NCBI GenBank assembly: GCA_016710365.1 | Contig: JADJVW010000021.1 | Coordinates: 46,707-110,706, forward strand | Reading direction: 5' to 3' | Length of the DNA: 64,000 nt | DNA from: Candidatus Caldilinea saccharophila | Lineage (GTDB): Bacteria; Chloroflexota; Anaerolineae; Caldilineales; Caldilineaceae | Part shown: positions 54,462 through 63,493 of the stretch, one piece after another | Layout of the letters: each line of letters starts with the position of its first letter | How positions within the stretch are numbered: the first letter of the stretch is position 1 | Position numbers and translations under genes: made by a program | The notes under the pieces: generated by a model | What the model saw: only the letters and a program-made list of their open reading frames with translations | Database searches by the model: none | Told to the model about the DNA's origin: nothing

Positions 54462-56052
54462 GTGAAAAGCAAAGGGCATTCGGGTTCGGTTTGCTCGCTA
54501 TGCAATCGCAACAGTGACTATACTGACGAGCTCCGCACAGGTATCCTTGATGACTTCGGTCGGGTATTCTCAAATCGGGTGCTTCCCGCAAAAGAAGCGC
54601 CCCAAGGGAATCGCCTCTGGTGTCCAATCTGCCAGCTTGAGTTCATACTGAGAAAGCTGGCCGGAATGGGGCTGCCAAACGGCGCATTACAAGAATTCAC
54701 GGCGAATCTTTCTCTACGTTTTGCCAACTTTTTCTTTTACGCCGGAGCATATCAAGTTGTTCGGCCCTATGCTCCACCCATTTCAGCAAGTTACCAGTTT
54801 CCCTGTACGTGACTATGGCAAAGCGTGGGGAATGCCACATTACTGGCTAGAGAATCGTCACTTCGATCCAGACTGGATTGAAGACATGTACGATGTGCTG
54901 ACCAGAGAAGGAGAGAAGATCACGGGATGGGGTGGTCAAAACTTTGTTGGTGAGCGATTATCATTGGCGTCAGCTTCCATCCAGCCACACTACTATTTGA
55001 TTACTTGGGAAAAGGCAGCACGAGACAGCGAAAGTGATGACGCGCGTGTCGCTACACGCACAGAAGCCTGGGCGAAAGGTTTGTTTTTGGCAACGGTACT
55101 CAGTGGTTTGACTAGCTGCAAAATATATATGACGGAGAGGCCTTACCTCCCGGTATCAGACCCAGCCGAATTAAAGGCAACGATCACACTTGATAGTGCA
55201 CCGCCTGTACTCGAAGGTTTGTTGGGTGCACACGTGGACACAGTTACGCTTTATGGTCGCGAAAAAGGGCTACGCAGCGGTTTGGAACGCTCGCTTGATC
55301 TTTGCGCTGCGCTTTGGACAGTCACCGCAGATGTTCATGCGCCTAATCGGTCAACTAAAGACAAATACATTGCGGGACGACTCAATGATTTGAACACTTC
55401 GCCACTTGCTGGGGCGTCCTTCTACAAGGAATATGCCAGACTCAATGATGGACAGACGCCCTATCCTACATTAGCAACGGCGTGTGAGATATTGCTCCAT
55501 ATCCAAGCTGAAATTCACGGAGGTGAGTTGATGGATCTTGTCGAACAGATCGCGCAAAAATCGCTACAGATTGCAATCCCATCTGGCGCGTCCGGACGTG
55601 GCAAAGCTCGACGCTATGAATTGATATTTAGAGAGGGTATTTCAGCAATGCGGAGAGCACAACAGGCAATCCCAGAGATGCGCGTCGCGGCACTTGGCAA
55701 AAGTAACCCAACCCCGGAAAGTATTACCGAGCTAAAGCGACTGACGGCGGGAACTTTGCTTAAAGGGCTGGAGCGTCGTAATGACAGCGGACGCGGCGAC
55801 ATCTTCATCCGCTCACGGGGTTATGCACTCGGGCAATTGACAGGCGAGTTTGTCGATATTCTTGTCGATGAGTTGTATCTGGGGCGCGCCGGAGGCAGTA
55901 TGGCACGCCTGTTGAGACTCGAAAACCAACTGGCAGACGGCATCTATTACTACACAGATCGGAACCTACCCCAAGTGTGGGAGGTATTCAAGCAAGAAAA
56001 GGCCGCCCGTGAGGCTGCGGCTCAGTCCAGTCAGTCCAATAAGGGAGAATAA
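54462..56052 (+). CDS. cas10d: Type I-D Cas10d/Csc3, C-terminal part (one frameshift)
   Basis: GTG 54462 follows the double stop. SVCSLCNRNSDY and RLWCPICQLEF are the two CxxC pairs of the Cas10 zinc region. The frame then changes near 54710: frame 1 upstream of TTG 54721 reads FLYVLPTFSFTPEH, the Cas10 palm-entry motif (LhLyP..FTPE), so a one-base change broke the original. The rest (LFGPMLHPFQQVTSFPVRDY ... EFVDILVDELYLGRAGGSM) ends at 56052. No GGDD cyclase motif is seen, as expected for Cas10d. The C-terminal 173 aa are probably also made alone as Cas11d. Joined with the N-terminal part the protein would be about 1040 aa. Confidence 0.85.
55531..56052 (+). CDS. cas11d: Internal start for Cas11d small subunit
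   Basis: Inside cas10d and in its frame, GGAGGTGA (55519-55526) stands seven bases after its core before ATG 55531. This near-perfect ribosome binding site would give a 173-aa protein starting MDLVEQIAQKSLQIAIPSGA. It is known that type I-D systems make a separate Cas11d from an internal start in cas10d, which lines the Cascade belly; size and position fit. The sequence shows the site; expression is inferred. Confidence 0.7.
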   Translation: MDLVEQIAQKSLQIAIPSGASGRGKARRYELIFREGISAMRRAQQAIPEMRVAALGKSNPTPESITELKRLTAGTLLKGLERRNDSGRGDIFIRSRGYALGQLTGEFVDILVDELYLGRAGGSMARLLRLENQLADGIYYYTDRNLPQVWEVFKQEKAAREAAAQSSQSNKGE

Positions 56053-56055
56053 GCC

Positions 56056-57043
56056 ATGCAAAGTCTACAGAATTATCAGCGCCATTTTGTTCCATCCATT
56101 CCCCGCACACCTACAAATCGATACGCAAGTATCCTTGTGCTGCGCGAGACAAAGTCTTATGCAATCTTCACAACGGAAGGTGGCGAACAGCAAGATGTAG
56201 AAGAGACGCCCGCCGGTCTGTCGAACACCGAACTCACTTCGCGCCTTGTGATGTTTAAGCGCAAACAGGTGGCGCCAGAGCGTCGTACTGGTAAGGCGTT
56301 GTTGCGGCAGTACGGTGTATTCCCGTTTGCTGTTTTGTCCAAAGAAGGCCAGGTTCAAACGGTTGCGTACACAGAAGCCGAAATAGTAGAGGCGAGAGCG
56401 AAGTAAGCCCAAAGGTTGGTCTCTTTCAGGTCCGTATCATGACTGTTACCTGACTGAAGGTCTCTGTACGCACTGCCCGGACTGCCTCATCTATGGCTAT
56501 GCGGCGGTGGAAGGAGAGGGGGCGCGCAAGGCGCGGCTGCTGAGCGACACCTGTTTCACCGTGCGTCCGTATGAGATCATCCAGAAACAAGTGAAGTTCA
56601 ATGTGATCGACGAAGCTACCCATACATCCGGCACCATCACTGAGTTTGACTACACTACGCCAGGCGTCTTTCTTCCATCTGTAGAGACAACGGTTGATCT
56701 GACCGCCAACGAGTTTGTCTACGTCTTGGGCAATATCCTGCGCACAACCCGGTATGGCAAGGAAAGTACACGGCAGGGCTTTTTGCGCAACCATGTGCTT
56801 GCTATTGCATTCTCGGACGCGGAGATATTCGCCAACTTGGAGTTTACACAAGCCTTCTATGATGCATTCTCTACCGACACAGGGATCGATATGGCTGGCG
56901 GTCTCACACTGGCGCATTTCCAAAAGCACGCGGATACAGTGATCAAGCAATTAACTGGCGACCTTGCCGGACGCCTTGACCTGGTTACCGGTGAGAAGCT
57001 GTACGCAATCTTGAGGGCTGTTCGCACTCTGAATCGAGACTAG
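56056..57043 (+). CDS. csc2: Type I-D Cas7d/Csc2 (one frameshift)
   Basis: Backbone subunit of I-D Cascade, about 330 aa when joined. N-terminal part from ATG 56056 (AGGGAGAATAAGCC site): YQRHFVPSIPRTPTNRYASI, GLSNTELTSRLVMFKRKQVA, up to TAA 56404-56406. The other frame carries PYHDCYLTEGLCTHCPDCLI and YGYAAVEGEGARKARLLSDT, the Cys-rich thumb of Csc2, then TTPGVFLPSVETTVDLTANE to the stop at 57043. A single-base change at about 56395 (around GCGAGAGCGAAG) joins them. Four bases after cas10d, so translation is coupled. Lower GC than the chromosome. Confidence 0.9.
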
Positions 57044-57116
57044 ACGGCTCTGGCCGCATTCTTGAAAGACATGAATACGCTGGCAGCCTCATCCGTTGTA
57101 TGACAGGAGACACCCC

Positions 57117-57860
57117 ATGCAAGTTTATCGGGGTTCGATTACGCTACTGGATTACCTGTTCTACGCCACGGTCGAACGTGGCAAGGTGTATGAAACAGGT
57201 GCATTCATTCATAACTATGCACTCACATACGCCCTTGGACTCGTACGCAGTAGCACTTACACCTACTCGCAGACGGTCCAGGAACCGCGCTACGTTGAAG
57301 AGTTGACGCCTCTCAACGATGTAGTCTATGTCACGCCTGGGTCTGCCGTGCAGCCAACATATCGTCTCGTGCAATGGAATACACTACGCGAGAGTTATGC
57401 GTTTCCTGGCAAACCGCCCTCTCTCGGATATCCAGACTGGGGATTTGCTCGAATGCTCCGACCAGGTTGTGTCTTCACTTTCTATGTGGTTGTACATGAG
57501 GCGCACAGGCTACCTGATGCGCCTACAACCCATAACCTGCTTGCAGGGGGCGCTGCACATGTGCGTCTAGGCAAGTTTCATGCCAAATGCCGGCTGAAAC
57601 TTGAGCCAGCAGCCGAGGTGACAGAAAGGTTGGGCCAGTTCAACAGTGAAACTCTGTTGAACTGGCGTGACATCGATGTTGACCCTGTCGTGAGTGATAT
57701 TCTGGCAGCAAGTCTGCCAACGCGTCTGATCAACCGCGCCCATTTCGGTGAGGCATGGTTCGTCGAGGCCCATTTCGGGAAAGATGTTATCCGTTTGCCG
57801 CGTTTCATGCGCTATCTGGCACGCCTGCCAGAGACAAAACGCCGCAAAGGAAAAACTTGA
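57117..57860 (+). CDS. csc1: Type I-D Cas5d/Csc1
   Basis: 247 aa from ATG 57117 (CAGGAGACACC site). MQVYRGSITLLDYLFYATVE and GAFIHNYALTYALGLV match the Csc1 N-terminus (YRG...L.D.LF / HNYALTYAL). Mid-region: DWGFARMLRPGCVFTFYVVV; C-terminal: SLPTRLINRAHFGEAWFVEA. It caps the crRNA 5' handle in Cascade. Its TGA overlaps the cas3 start (ATGA). Intact. Confidence 0.92.
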   Translation: MQVYRGSITLLDYLFYATVERGKVYETGAFIHNYALTYALGLVRSSTYTYSQTVQEPRYVEELTPLNDVVYVTPGSAVQPTYRLVQWNTLRESYAFPGKPPSLGYPDWGFARMLRPGCVFTFYVVVHEAHRLPDAPTTHNLLAGGAAHVRLGKFHAKCRLKLEPAAEVTERLGQFNSETLLNWRDIDVDPVVSDILAASLPTRLINRAHFGEAWFVEAHFGKDVIRLPRFMRYLARLPETKRRKGKT

Positions 57861-59671
57861 TGCAACCTCTGAATATCGATATCGAACCGCTGAGTTTTGA
57901 GCAAACAACTTCAAGCTGGCTAAGCGATCTGCGCCCTTACGTCTATCAGGATCGGGCCTACACACTGGTTGAGCAGGCGCTAGATCGCAGAGAAACACTC
58001 TGTCTTTTTCTCGTCACATCAACTGGCAGCGGCAAGACACTCGCAAGCTATGCAAGCGCCATCAACAACGGGCTTCCAGCACTTGGCGTCTATCCGACGA
58101 ACGAACTGATTCGTGACCAAGAGCGAGCCTTGAAGCCGTGGCTCGATCCGCAAGACAACGGTAGATTATTGCGCATTGACAGCAAGCAACTTGACGACTG
58201 GCAGGTACAGGAAGACTTGCGACAGCACGCCACGACGCTGGAGCGGCTACTCATGCGGCAACCAACTATTCTGACGAACCCTGACATTCTTTTTCATATC
58301 GTTTTTGGCCTCTATCAGGGCGTAAGCGGACTAAGCCAAAGGCTGATCGCTCTGATAGGGCAGTACCAGATTTTCGTATTCGACGAGTTTCACCTCTATA
58401 ACGTCAAGCAAATGGCGGACATGGCTTTTTTCGTCGCAACCCTTCATGCTATCAACCCAAAGTGGGGTCGAGTGTTTGTGTTTGCTTCGGCAACGCCGGA
58501 GTCTCCAGCGCGCACGTGGTTGGAACAGCAACTCTCTCTGCCAGTTCAGGTCATAGAAGGTGAGCCGTCAGAAGCCCCAGATGCCCGAGTCATTGCGCAG
58601 CCTGTGAAACTCACGATACTGCCAGCCAATTTGCACGCATGGAAGGGGGATGAGGTTGTTCAGGAATTTCTCCCTGAATTGCGCAGCTTTATCAATCAAC
58701 ATCCACAAGCTCGACTAGTGACAATCCTCGATTCAGTTGCTGGTGCAATCAGATTGGCGTCCACCTTACGGGACTCCTTTCCCGGCATTTTAGTAGGGGA
58801 AATTCACGGTTTCAGTTCGGAGCAGGAGCGTAGCGAGGCGCTGACGCGTCAATTCACAATCGGTACATCCACGATTGAAGTAGGTATCGACTTCAGAGAT
58901 GCGACTGGAAAAGACGTGCTGATGTACGAAGCGCGAACGTCCAGCCAATTCATTCAACGTTTTGGACGATTAGCGCGTCACGAGAAAGATAACAATATTC
59001 CCAACTGGACGATAGCCTTGGTTCCTGAGTACGTCTATCACTTTCTGGCTGAACGTCTCGTCGACCAAAGGCCAGTTTCCCGTCGTGACCTCAATGCCTT
59101 AATCGATGAAGCGTATCAGAAGCCGGAAGATTTCGCACGATTCCTCCGTACACATGCTCCTGCAGAATTCCATGCAGCACGAATGCTTGCACAAAGCCTA
59201 TTTCAAGCCGACGTTCGCCCACGAATAGTGCAAGGAATGGAAACGGCTATCCAGGCTCTGACCACCATGACGGGCAATCAAGCATCTGGTATTCATAGAC
59301 GCTATGAGAGCGAGAAGATTCTTAAGCCGTTGTTGTCATTCCGCGGCAGCGGCTTTGATGCGGCAATTGTTGACGAACGTGGTAGCGACCCTGGCTTTTC
59401 GGCAAAACGCTACAATCTGATGCTACTACTGCGGCGTGGGTTGTTTGAGGAAATTGAACAAGATGAGTACACAGCGACACTGGATCGCATGTCTGTTATG
59501 TGGCCGGAGGATGTCGCAAGAGAGAAACGCTATGGCTCTATGATCAAACTTGGAGCAGAGGAGTTGCTCGGCGTGTTTGGGTACTTCAGGCTTGGCGAAC
59601 TCTTGGACAAAGGGCGCAAAGTCTGGTTTGAGCAGGCCAGGAAATCGTTAGCGGGCGCAAGGCGCAAGTAA
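57860..59671 (+). CDS. cas3: Type I-D Cas3 helicase
   Basis: 603-aa superfamily 2 helicase from ATG 57860. Walker A CLFLVTSTGSGKTLASYASA, motif II YQIFVFDEFHLYNVKQMAD (DEFH), motif III FASATPESP, and motif VI TSSQFIQRFGRLARHEKDN. No HD nuclease domain: in I-D the HD is in Cas10d. Shorter than usual (about 700); a continuation in frame +1 (59686-59964) probably belongs to it after a one-base error near 59650. Unwinds target DNA recruited by Cascade. Confidence 0.92.
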   Translation: MQPLNIDIEPLSFEQTTSSWLSDLRPYVYQDRAYTLVEQALDRRETLCLFLVTSTGSGKTLASYASAINNGLPALGVYPTNELIRDQERALKPWLDPQDNGRLLRIDSKQLDDWQVQEDLRQHATTLERLLMRQPTILTNPDILFHIVFGLYQGVSGLSQRLIALIGQYQIFVFDEFHLYNVKQMADMAFFVATLHAINPKWGRVFVFASATPESPARTWLEQQLSLPVQVIEGEPSEAPDARVIAQPVKLTILPANLHAWKGDEVVQEFLPELRSFINQHPQARLVTILDSVAGAIRLASTLRDSFPGILVGEIHGFSSEQERSEALTRQFTIGTSTIEVGIDFRDATGKDVLMYEARTSSQFIQRFGRLARHEKDNNIPNWTIALVPEYVYHFLAERLVDQRPVSRRDLNALIDEAYQKPEDFARFLRTHAPAEFHAARMLAQSLFQADVRPRIVQGMETAIQALTTMTGNQASGIHRRYESEKILKPLLSFRGSGFDAAIVDERGSDPGFSAKRYNLMLLLRRGLFEEIEQDEYTATLDRMSVMWPEDVAREKRYGSMIKLGAEELLGVFGYFRLGELLDKGRKVWFEQARKSLAGARRK

Positions 59672-59685
59672 CTACAATTTCTGGT

Positions 59686-59964
59686 TTGCAGATCAGATGT
59701 GAGCCAGAAGTACGAATCCGGCAACTCAATAGATTTCTGGGCAAGAAACAGTTTGTAACCTGGTTTATTGACCGCCATCCAGCATCAATCAAGCTAGGTA
59801 AATCTTTGCCGCCGATGTTTGAACTTCATGAATTGAGGGTGCGCTTGCCTGGGGGAGCGCTGGCCGACCAGCGCTGGACGATTGCGTTCAATCAAGATGC
59901 TTTTTTCGTGGATAGCTTGGGTTGGTGGAAAGACAAACGAGAAGACACGGCGATCATTCTATGA
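59686..59964 (+). CDS. Probable C-terminal part of Cas3 in the other frame
   Basis: Frame 1 is open from before the cas3 stop: VSGRKAQVTTISGLQIRCEP, then RFLGKKQFVTWFIDRHPASI and LGWWKDKREDTAIIL. Joining it at about 59650 to KVWFEQARKS gives a cas3 protein near 700 aa, the size seen in relatives. No ribosome binding site precedes 59686 and no independent family is recognised. A free-standing 92-aa protein is the alternative. Confidence 0.45.
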   Translation: MQIRCEPEVRIRQLNRFLGKKQFVTWFIDRHPASIKLGKSLPPMFELHELRVRLPGGALADQRWTIAFNQDAFFVDSLGWWKDKREDTAIIL

Positions 59965-60078
59965 TCATGCATCATACCCGCACCATCAACTCCACCTCCG
60001 CCAGCACTGCATCCAGCGCAGGTGCGGTGGAGGCGATGACAGTATACTACTCGTCGCCGTCGTGCTTGTGGTGAGCCG

Positions 60079-60478
60079 CTACACAAACTCATTCAACAGC
60101 AGCAACGCCAAGGAGCCGGTTTTACCTTGCCATGCCTTGTCGTTGCCGACGATGAGCGTGGCGCCGGCGAGCGCGACGGTGGCAATCCGGATCGCATCGG
60201 GTGTGCGCAGACCGGTGGCGGCGCGCACCAACGCCACCTGACGCGCAACGTCGGCGTCGCAGGCATGGAGCGTCAAGTGAGGAAAGTTTGTCAGGTACAG
60301 TTCGTAGTCGCGCAATGCCGTCAGATTGGCTGCCTGCACCGGGCCAGTCAGCAACTCCGTCAGCGTCAACGTACTCGTGACGCCTGCCGCAGCGCCTTGC
60401 TCGATGGGGGTCAGCACCGCCGTCGCCAGGTCGGCAAACACGGGATAATTTTCGAGGAGAGAGACAAACAACTATGGC
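60079..60478 (-). pseudogene. VapC-type PIN-domain toxin, frame broken near the start
   Basis: Open to 60079 on the minus strand: FVSLLENYPVFADLATAVLT, TSTLTLTELLTGPVQAANLT, TGLRTPDAIRIATVALAGAT and LIVGNDKAWQGKTG, the PIN pattern with catalytic acidic residues (Glu of LTELL, Asp of PDA, Asp of GND). The first catalytic Asp is in another frame upstream (TIIVDAIV), so one indel near 60466 breaks it. With the AbrB remnant it was a VapBC pair inserted between cas3 and cas6. Confidence 0.65.
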
Positions 60479-60480
60479 GT

Positions 60481-60594
60481 CTACAATAATGGTGCGGTGA
60501 GGCGCCTACCAGGTTGAATGTCGAGCACGTCGCGCACTGCTTTGGGGATCACGACTTGCTATTTTGTGCTGACTTGCGCCGTGGCTGTAATCAC
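60481..60594 (-). pseudogene. AbrB/VapB-type antitoxin remnant with in-frame amber
   Basis: GTG at 60594 starts ITATAQVSTK, then TAG at 60561-60559, then QVVIPKAVRDVLDIQPGRRL. This is the SpoVT/AbrB beta-hairpin motif (stKgQvvIPkavRdvL) with a stop in it. Partner of the PIN gene that follows. Confidence 0.6.
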
Positions 60595-60691
60595 AATCGA
60601 TCCCTCCGCATTGGGTTCGTCTTACGAATTGGAATATCAGGGTGCAAAACAAGCATCGTATTACCAAGTGATTTAAGCTTCTGGAGCAACT

Positions 60692-61521
60692 ATGACCACC
60701 ACAGCCTTACGCGCCTTCGTCCTCGACCTGACCGCGCTGGATGATGGCGTTCTGCCCGTACTCGCCGGCGAGCTGGCGCACGCGGCCTTCTATGCCATCG
60801 TGCAGAGCGTCGATCCGGCGCTTTCGCAACAGATGCACGACGCGCAGGGGCGGTCGGCCTTTGCGTTGTCGCCGCTCTACGGCTACTGGCGCAGCCCCTA
60901 TGACCGCAAGGTGAAGGTCAGCGCCGGGCAGCCAGGCTGGCTGCGCATCTGCCTGCTCGACGACCGGCTTTTCGAGGTCTTTCAGGAGCATCTGCTCGCG
61001 CGCTGCCGACGATCCGCCTGGGCGAGGTGCGGCTGGCGATCACGCATGTGTACGGCGCGCCGGGCAGCCATCCGTGGTGCGGCTTCACGACGCTCGACGA
61101 GCTGCGCCGCGTGCACGCCACCCCCACGCATTGGGCGCTGGAATTCGCCAGCCCGACCGCGATCCGCTGGGGCGAGGCCGACAACCAGGCGCGGCGCATC
61201 GAGATTTTTCCGCAGCCGCGCATGGCTGTGGCCGGGCTGCGCTCGCGCTGGGACAAGCTGACCGGCGACGCCTGGGGCAGGGAGTTCGAAGAATGGGCCG
61301 AACGCAATGTGATCGTGGGGACGGTGCGCCGCTGGCAGATGGAGAGCTTCACCTATCAGCGGCAGCGCTACCGCGGCGGCCTCGGCGCGTTGGAATACCA
61401 CGTCCTGGACGCCAGCCGCGCCGAACAGGTCGCGCACTTCAACCGGCTGTTGCACCTGGCGTTTTATACCGGGATCGGCTACAAAACGACGATGGGGCTA
61501 GGGCAAGTGAGAATCTTATGA
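60692..61521 (+). CDS. cas6: Cas6 CRISPR RNA endonuclease (one frameshift)
   Basis: About 275 aa when joined; processes pre-crRNA. N-terminal RAMP fold from ATG 60692 (GGAGCAACT site): LRAFVLDLTALDDGVLPVLA, GELAHAAFYAIVQSVDPAL (possible catalytic His near residue 29). The frame breaks at about 61001, where one C is missing from GCGCCTG; the other frame continues TIRLGEVRLAITHVYGAP and ends with the Gly-rich loop TGIGYKTTMGLGQVRIL typical of Cas6. GC-rich codon use, unlike cas10d-csc1-cas3. Overlaps cas4 by ATGA. Confidence 0.9.
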
Positions 61522-62123
61522 ACACCGACTTGCTCCCCCTCTCCTATATCAACCAATATGCCTACTGCCCGCGGCGCTTCTGGTACATGCACGTCGAAGG
61601 CGAGATGATCGAGAACGCGCATGTGGCGCGGGGCGTGGCGAGTCATGAGCGCGTCCACACGGAAGGCTATGCCACGCTGGCCGCCGGCGTCGTTGCGCGG
61701 CGCAGCGTGCAGGTCTACAGCCATACGCTCGGCGTCAGCGGCATCTGCGACCTGGTCGAGGAGGCCACGGATGGGACGTTGACGCCTATCGAGTACAAGC
61801 AGGGAAAGCGTGGGCGCTGGAGCAACGATCAGGCGCAGTTGTGTGCGCAGGCGCTCTGCCTGGAAGAGATGACCGGACGCAGCGTGCCGCGCGGCTTTCT
61901 CTTTTACTTTGGCGACCGCCGCCGTGAGGAGGTGATCTTCACGCCAGAGCTGCGCGCGCTGACGGCTGATCTGATCCAGGCCATGCAGCGGACCGTAGCG
62001 CTCGGTGAGATTCCTCCACACACCACGCAGCGCGCCCGCTGCAACGGATGCAGCCTCTACGATGTCTGTCTGCCGCAGGAGATGGCGCGGTATTGTGAGT
62101 CAGCAAAAGGCGGGGAGCGATGA
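61518..62123 (+). CDS. cas4: Cas4 exonuclease
   Basis: 201-aa RecB-type [4Fe-4S] nuclease that trims and selects prespacers. SYINQYAYCPRRFWYMH holds the first cluster Cys; CNGCSLYDVCLPQEM holds the other three. Nuclease motifs: GVSGICDLVEEA (Asp), LTPIEYKQGKRGRW (ExK motif) and DQAQLCAQALCLEE. Intact, with ATGA overlaps to cas6 before and cas1 after, so translation of cas6-cas4-cas1 is coupled. Confidence 0.95.
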   Translation: MNTDLLPLSYINQYAYCPRRFWYMHVEGEMIENAHVARGVASHERVHTEGYATLAAGVVARRSVQVYSHTLGVSGICDLVEEATDGTLTPIEYKQGKRGRWSNDQAQLCAQALCLEEMTGRSVPRGFLFYFGDRRREEVIFTPELRALTADLIQAMQRTVALGEIPPHTTQRARCNGCSLYDVCLPQEMARYCESAKGGER

Positions 62124-63196
62124 CAACGTTATATTTGACTGAACCCTACAGCACGGTGCGCAAGGATGGCGATACGCTGGTCGTGCAGATTCCCGAAAAC
62201 AAGGAGACGGGCGCGGAGAAGCGGTCGGTGCGCGTGCCGCTGATGAAGGTGGAGCAGGTGGTGGTGATGGGCGACAGCACGGTGACGACGCCCGCGTTGC
62301 TTGCGCTGCTGTAACAGAATGCTGAGGTCTGCTTTTGCGACTACTGGGGGCGCTTCAAAGGGCGGTTGGCCCCGGAAGTGACCAAGAACGTCTTTGTGCG
62401 CACCGGGCAATTTCGCCTGCACGAAAGTTATTCACGGCGTGTGGCGCTGGCGGCGCGCTTTGTGCGCGGCAAGCTGCACAACCAGCGCACGTTGATCCTG
62501 CGCAGCAACCGCGGGCAGGAAGCATCCGCAGCGAGCGAGCGTCTCGCCGGTTACGCCGGCCAGATCGGCGCGTTGATCGGGGAGGTGGAGCGCCTGCCGA
62601 TTGAGGAGGACGGCCCGCCCGATCCGCGCTACCCACAGGCGCAATCGGCGCTGGGCGCGCTGCATGGGCTGGAAGGCGCGGGCGCGGCCGCCTTTTTTGC
62701 CGCGTTCCGCCATCTGCTCAAACAAGATCTTGGCTTTGACGGCCGTCATCGTCGCCCGCCGACCGACCCCATCAACGTGCTGCTCAGCTATGGCTATACG
62801 CTGCTGATGAACCATGTGTTGAGCGCGGTGCAGATCGCCGGCTTTGATCCCTATATCGGCTTTCTGCACAGCGAGGGATATGGCAAGCCGGCGCTGGCGC
62901 TTGACCTGATGGAAGAAATGCGCACGCCGATTGTCGATTCGGTCGTGATGACGGTCATCAATAAAGGCATTCTGCGCGCCGAGCATTTTGAGGATGTGCT
63001 GGGCATCCACCGGCTTACCGTAAGTGGGCGGAAACTCTATCTCCAGCAATTCGAGCAGCGGCTCAACACCGAAATCGAACACCCAGTTTTCAAATACAAG
63101 GCGACGTACCGCCGTTGCCTGGAGCTACAGGCGCGGCTGCTGGCAAAATTTGTGTTGGGTGAACTCCCGGAGTATCGTCCTTTTCAGATTCGGTGA
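62120..63196 (+). CDS. cas1: Cas1 integrase with in-frame ochre codon
   Basis: About 358 codons from ATG 62120. N-terminal beta domain (TLYLTEPYSTVRKDGDTLVV; VPLMKVEQVVVMGDSTVTTP) ends LLALL then TAA at 62312-62314. The same frame continues QNAEVCFCDYWGRFKGRLAP through the whole catalytic domain: Glu in LEGAGAAAFFAAF, His in GFLHSEGYGKPALALDLMEE and the following acidic pair. So one substitution (for example GAA to TAA) breaks it; the frame is otherwise intact. If real, spacer acquisition is lost unless the stop is suppressed; a sequence error is possible. Confidence 0.92.
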
Positions 63197-63199
63197 GTT

Positions 63200-63493
63200 A
63201 TGGCGGATAATCGAACGACGACGCTGTATGTGATCGCTTACGACATCCCGGATGACCGGCGACGCACCAAAGTACACAAAGTGCTGAGCGGCTACGGACA
63301 TTGGACGCAGTACAGTCTTTTCGAGTGCTTTCTGACGGAAAAGCAGTACATCCAACTTCGTCAGCGGCTGGAGCGTCACCTGGCGCCGGGTAAGGACTCG
63401 GTGCGCTTTTATCCACTGTGTGCGACCTGTCAGGGACGAGTGGAAACCGTGGGCAGTCCCAAGCCGGTGGAGCCGGAACTGTTCATCGTCTAG
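63200..63493 (+). CDS. cas2: Cas2
   Basis: 97-aa Cas2; dimer that bridges two Cas1 dimers during spacer insertion. LYVIAYDIPDDRRRTKVHKV has the conserved Asp after the first strand; GYGHWTQYSLFECFLTEKQY and VRFYPLCATCQGRVETVG follow. Four bases after cas1. Intact, usual length. Last gene of the operon. Confidence 0.95.
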   Translation: MADNRTTTLYVIAYDIPDDRRRTKVHKVLSGYGHWTQYSLFECFLTEKQYIQLRQRLERHLAPGKDSVRFYPLCATCQGRVETVGSPKPVEPELFIV

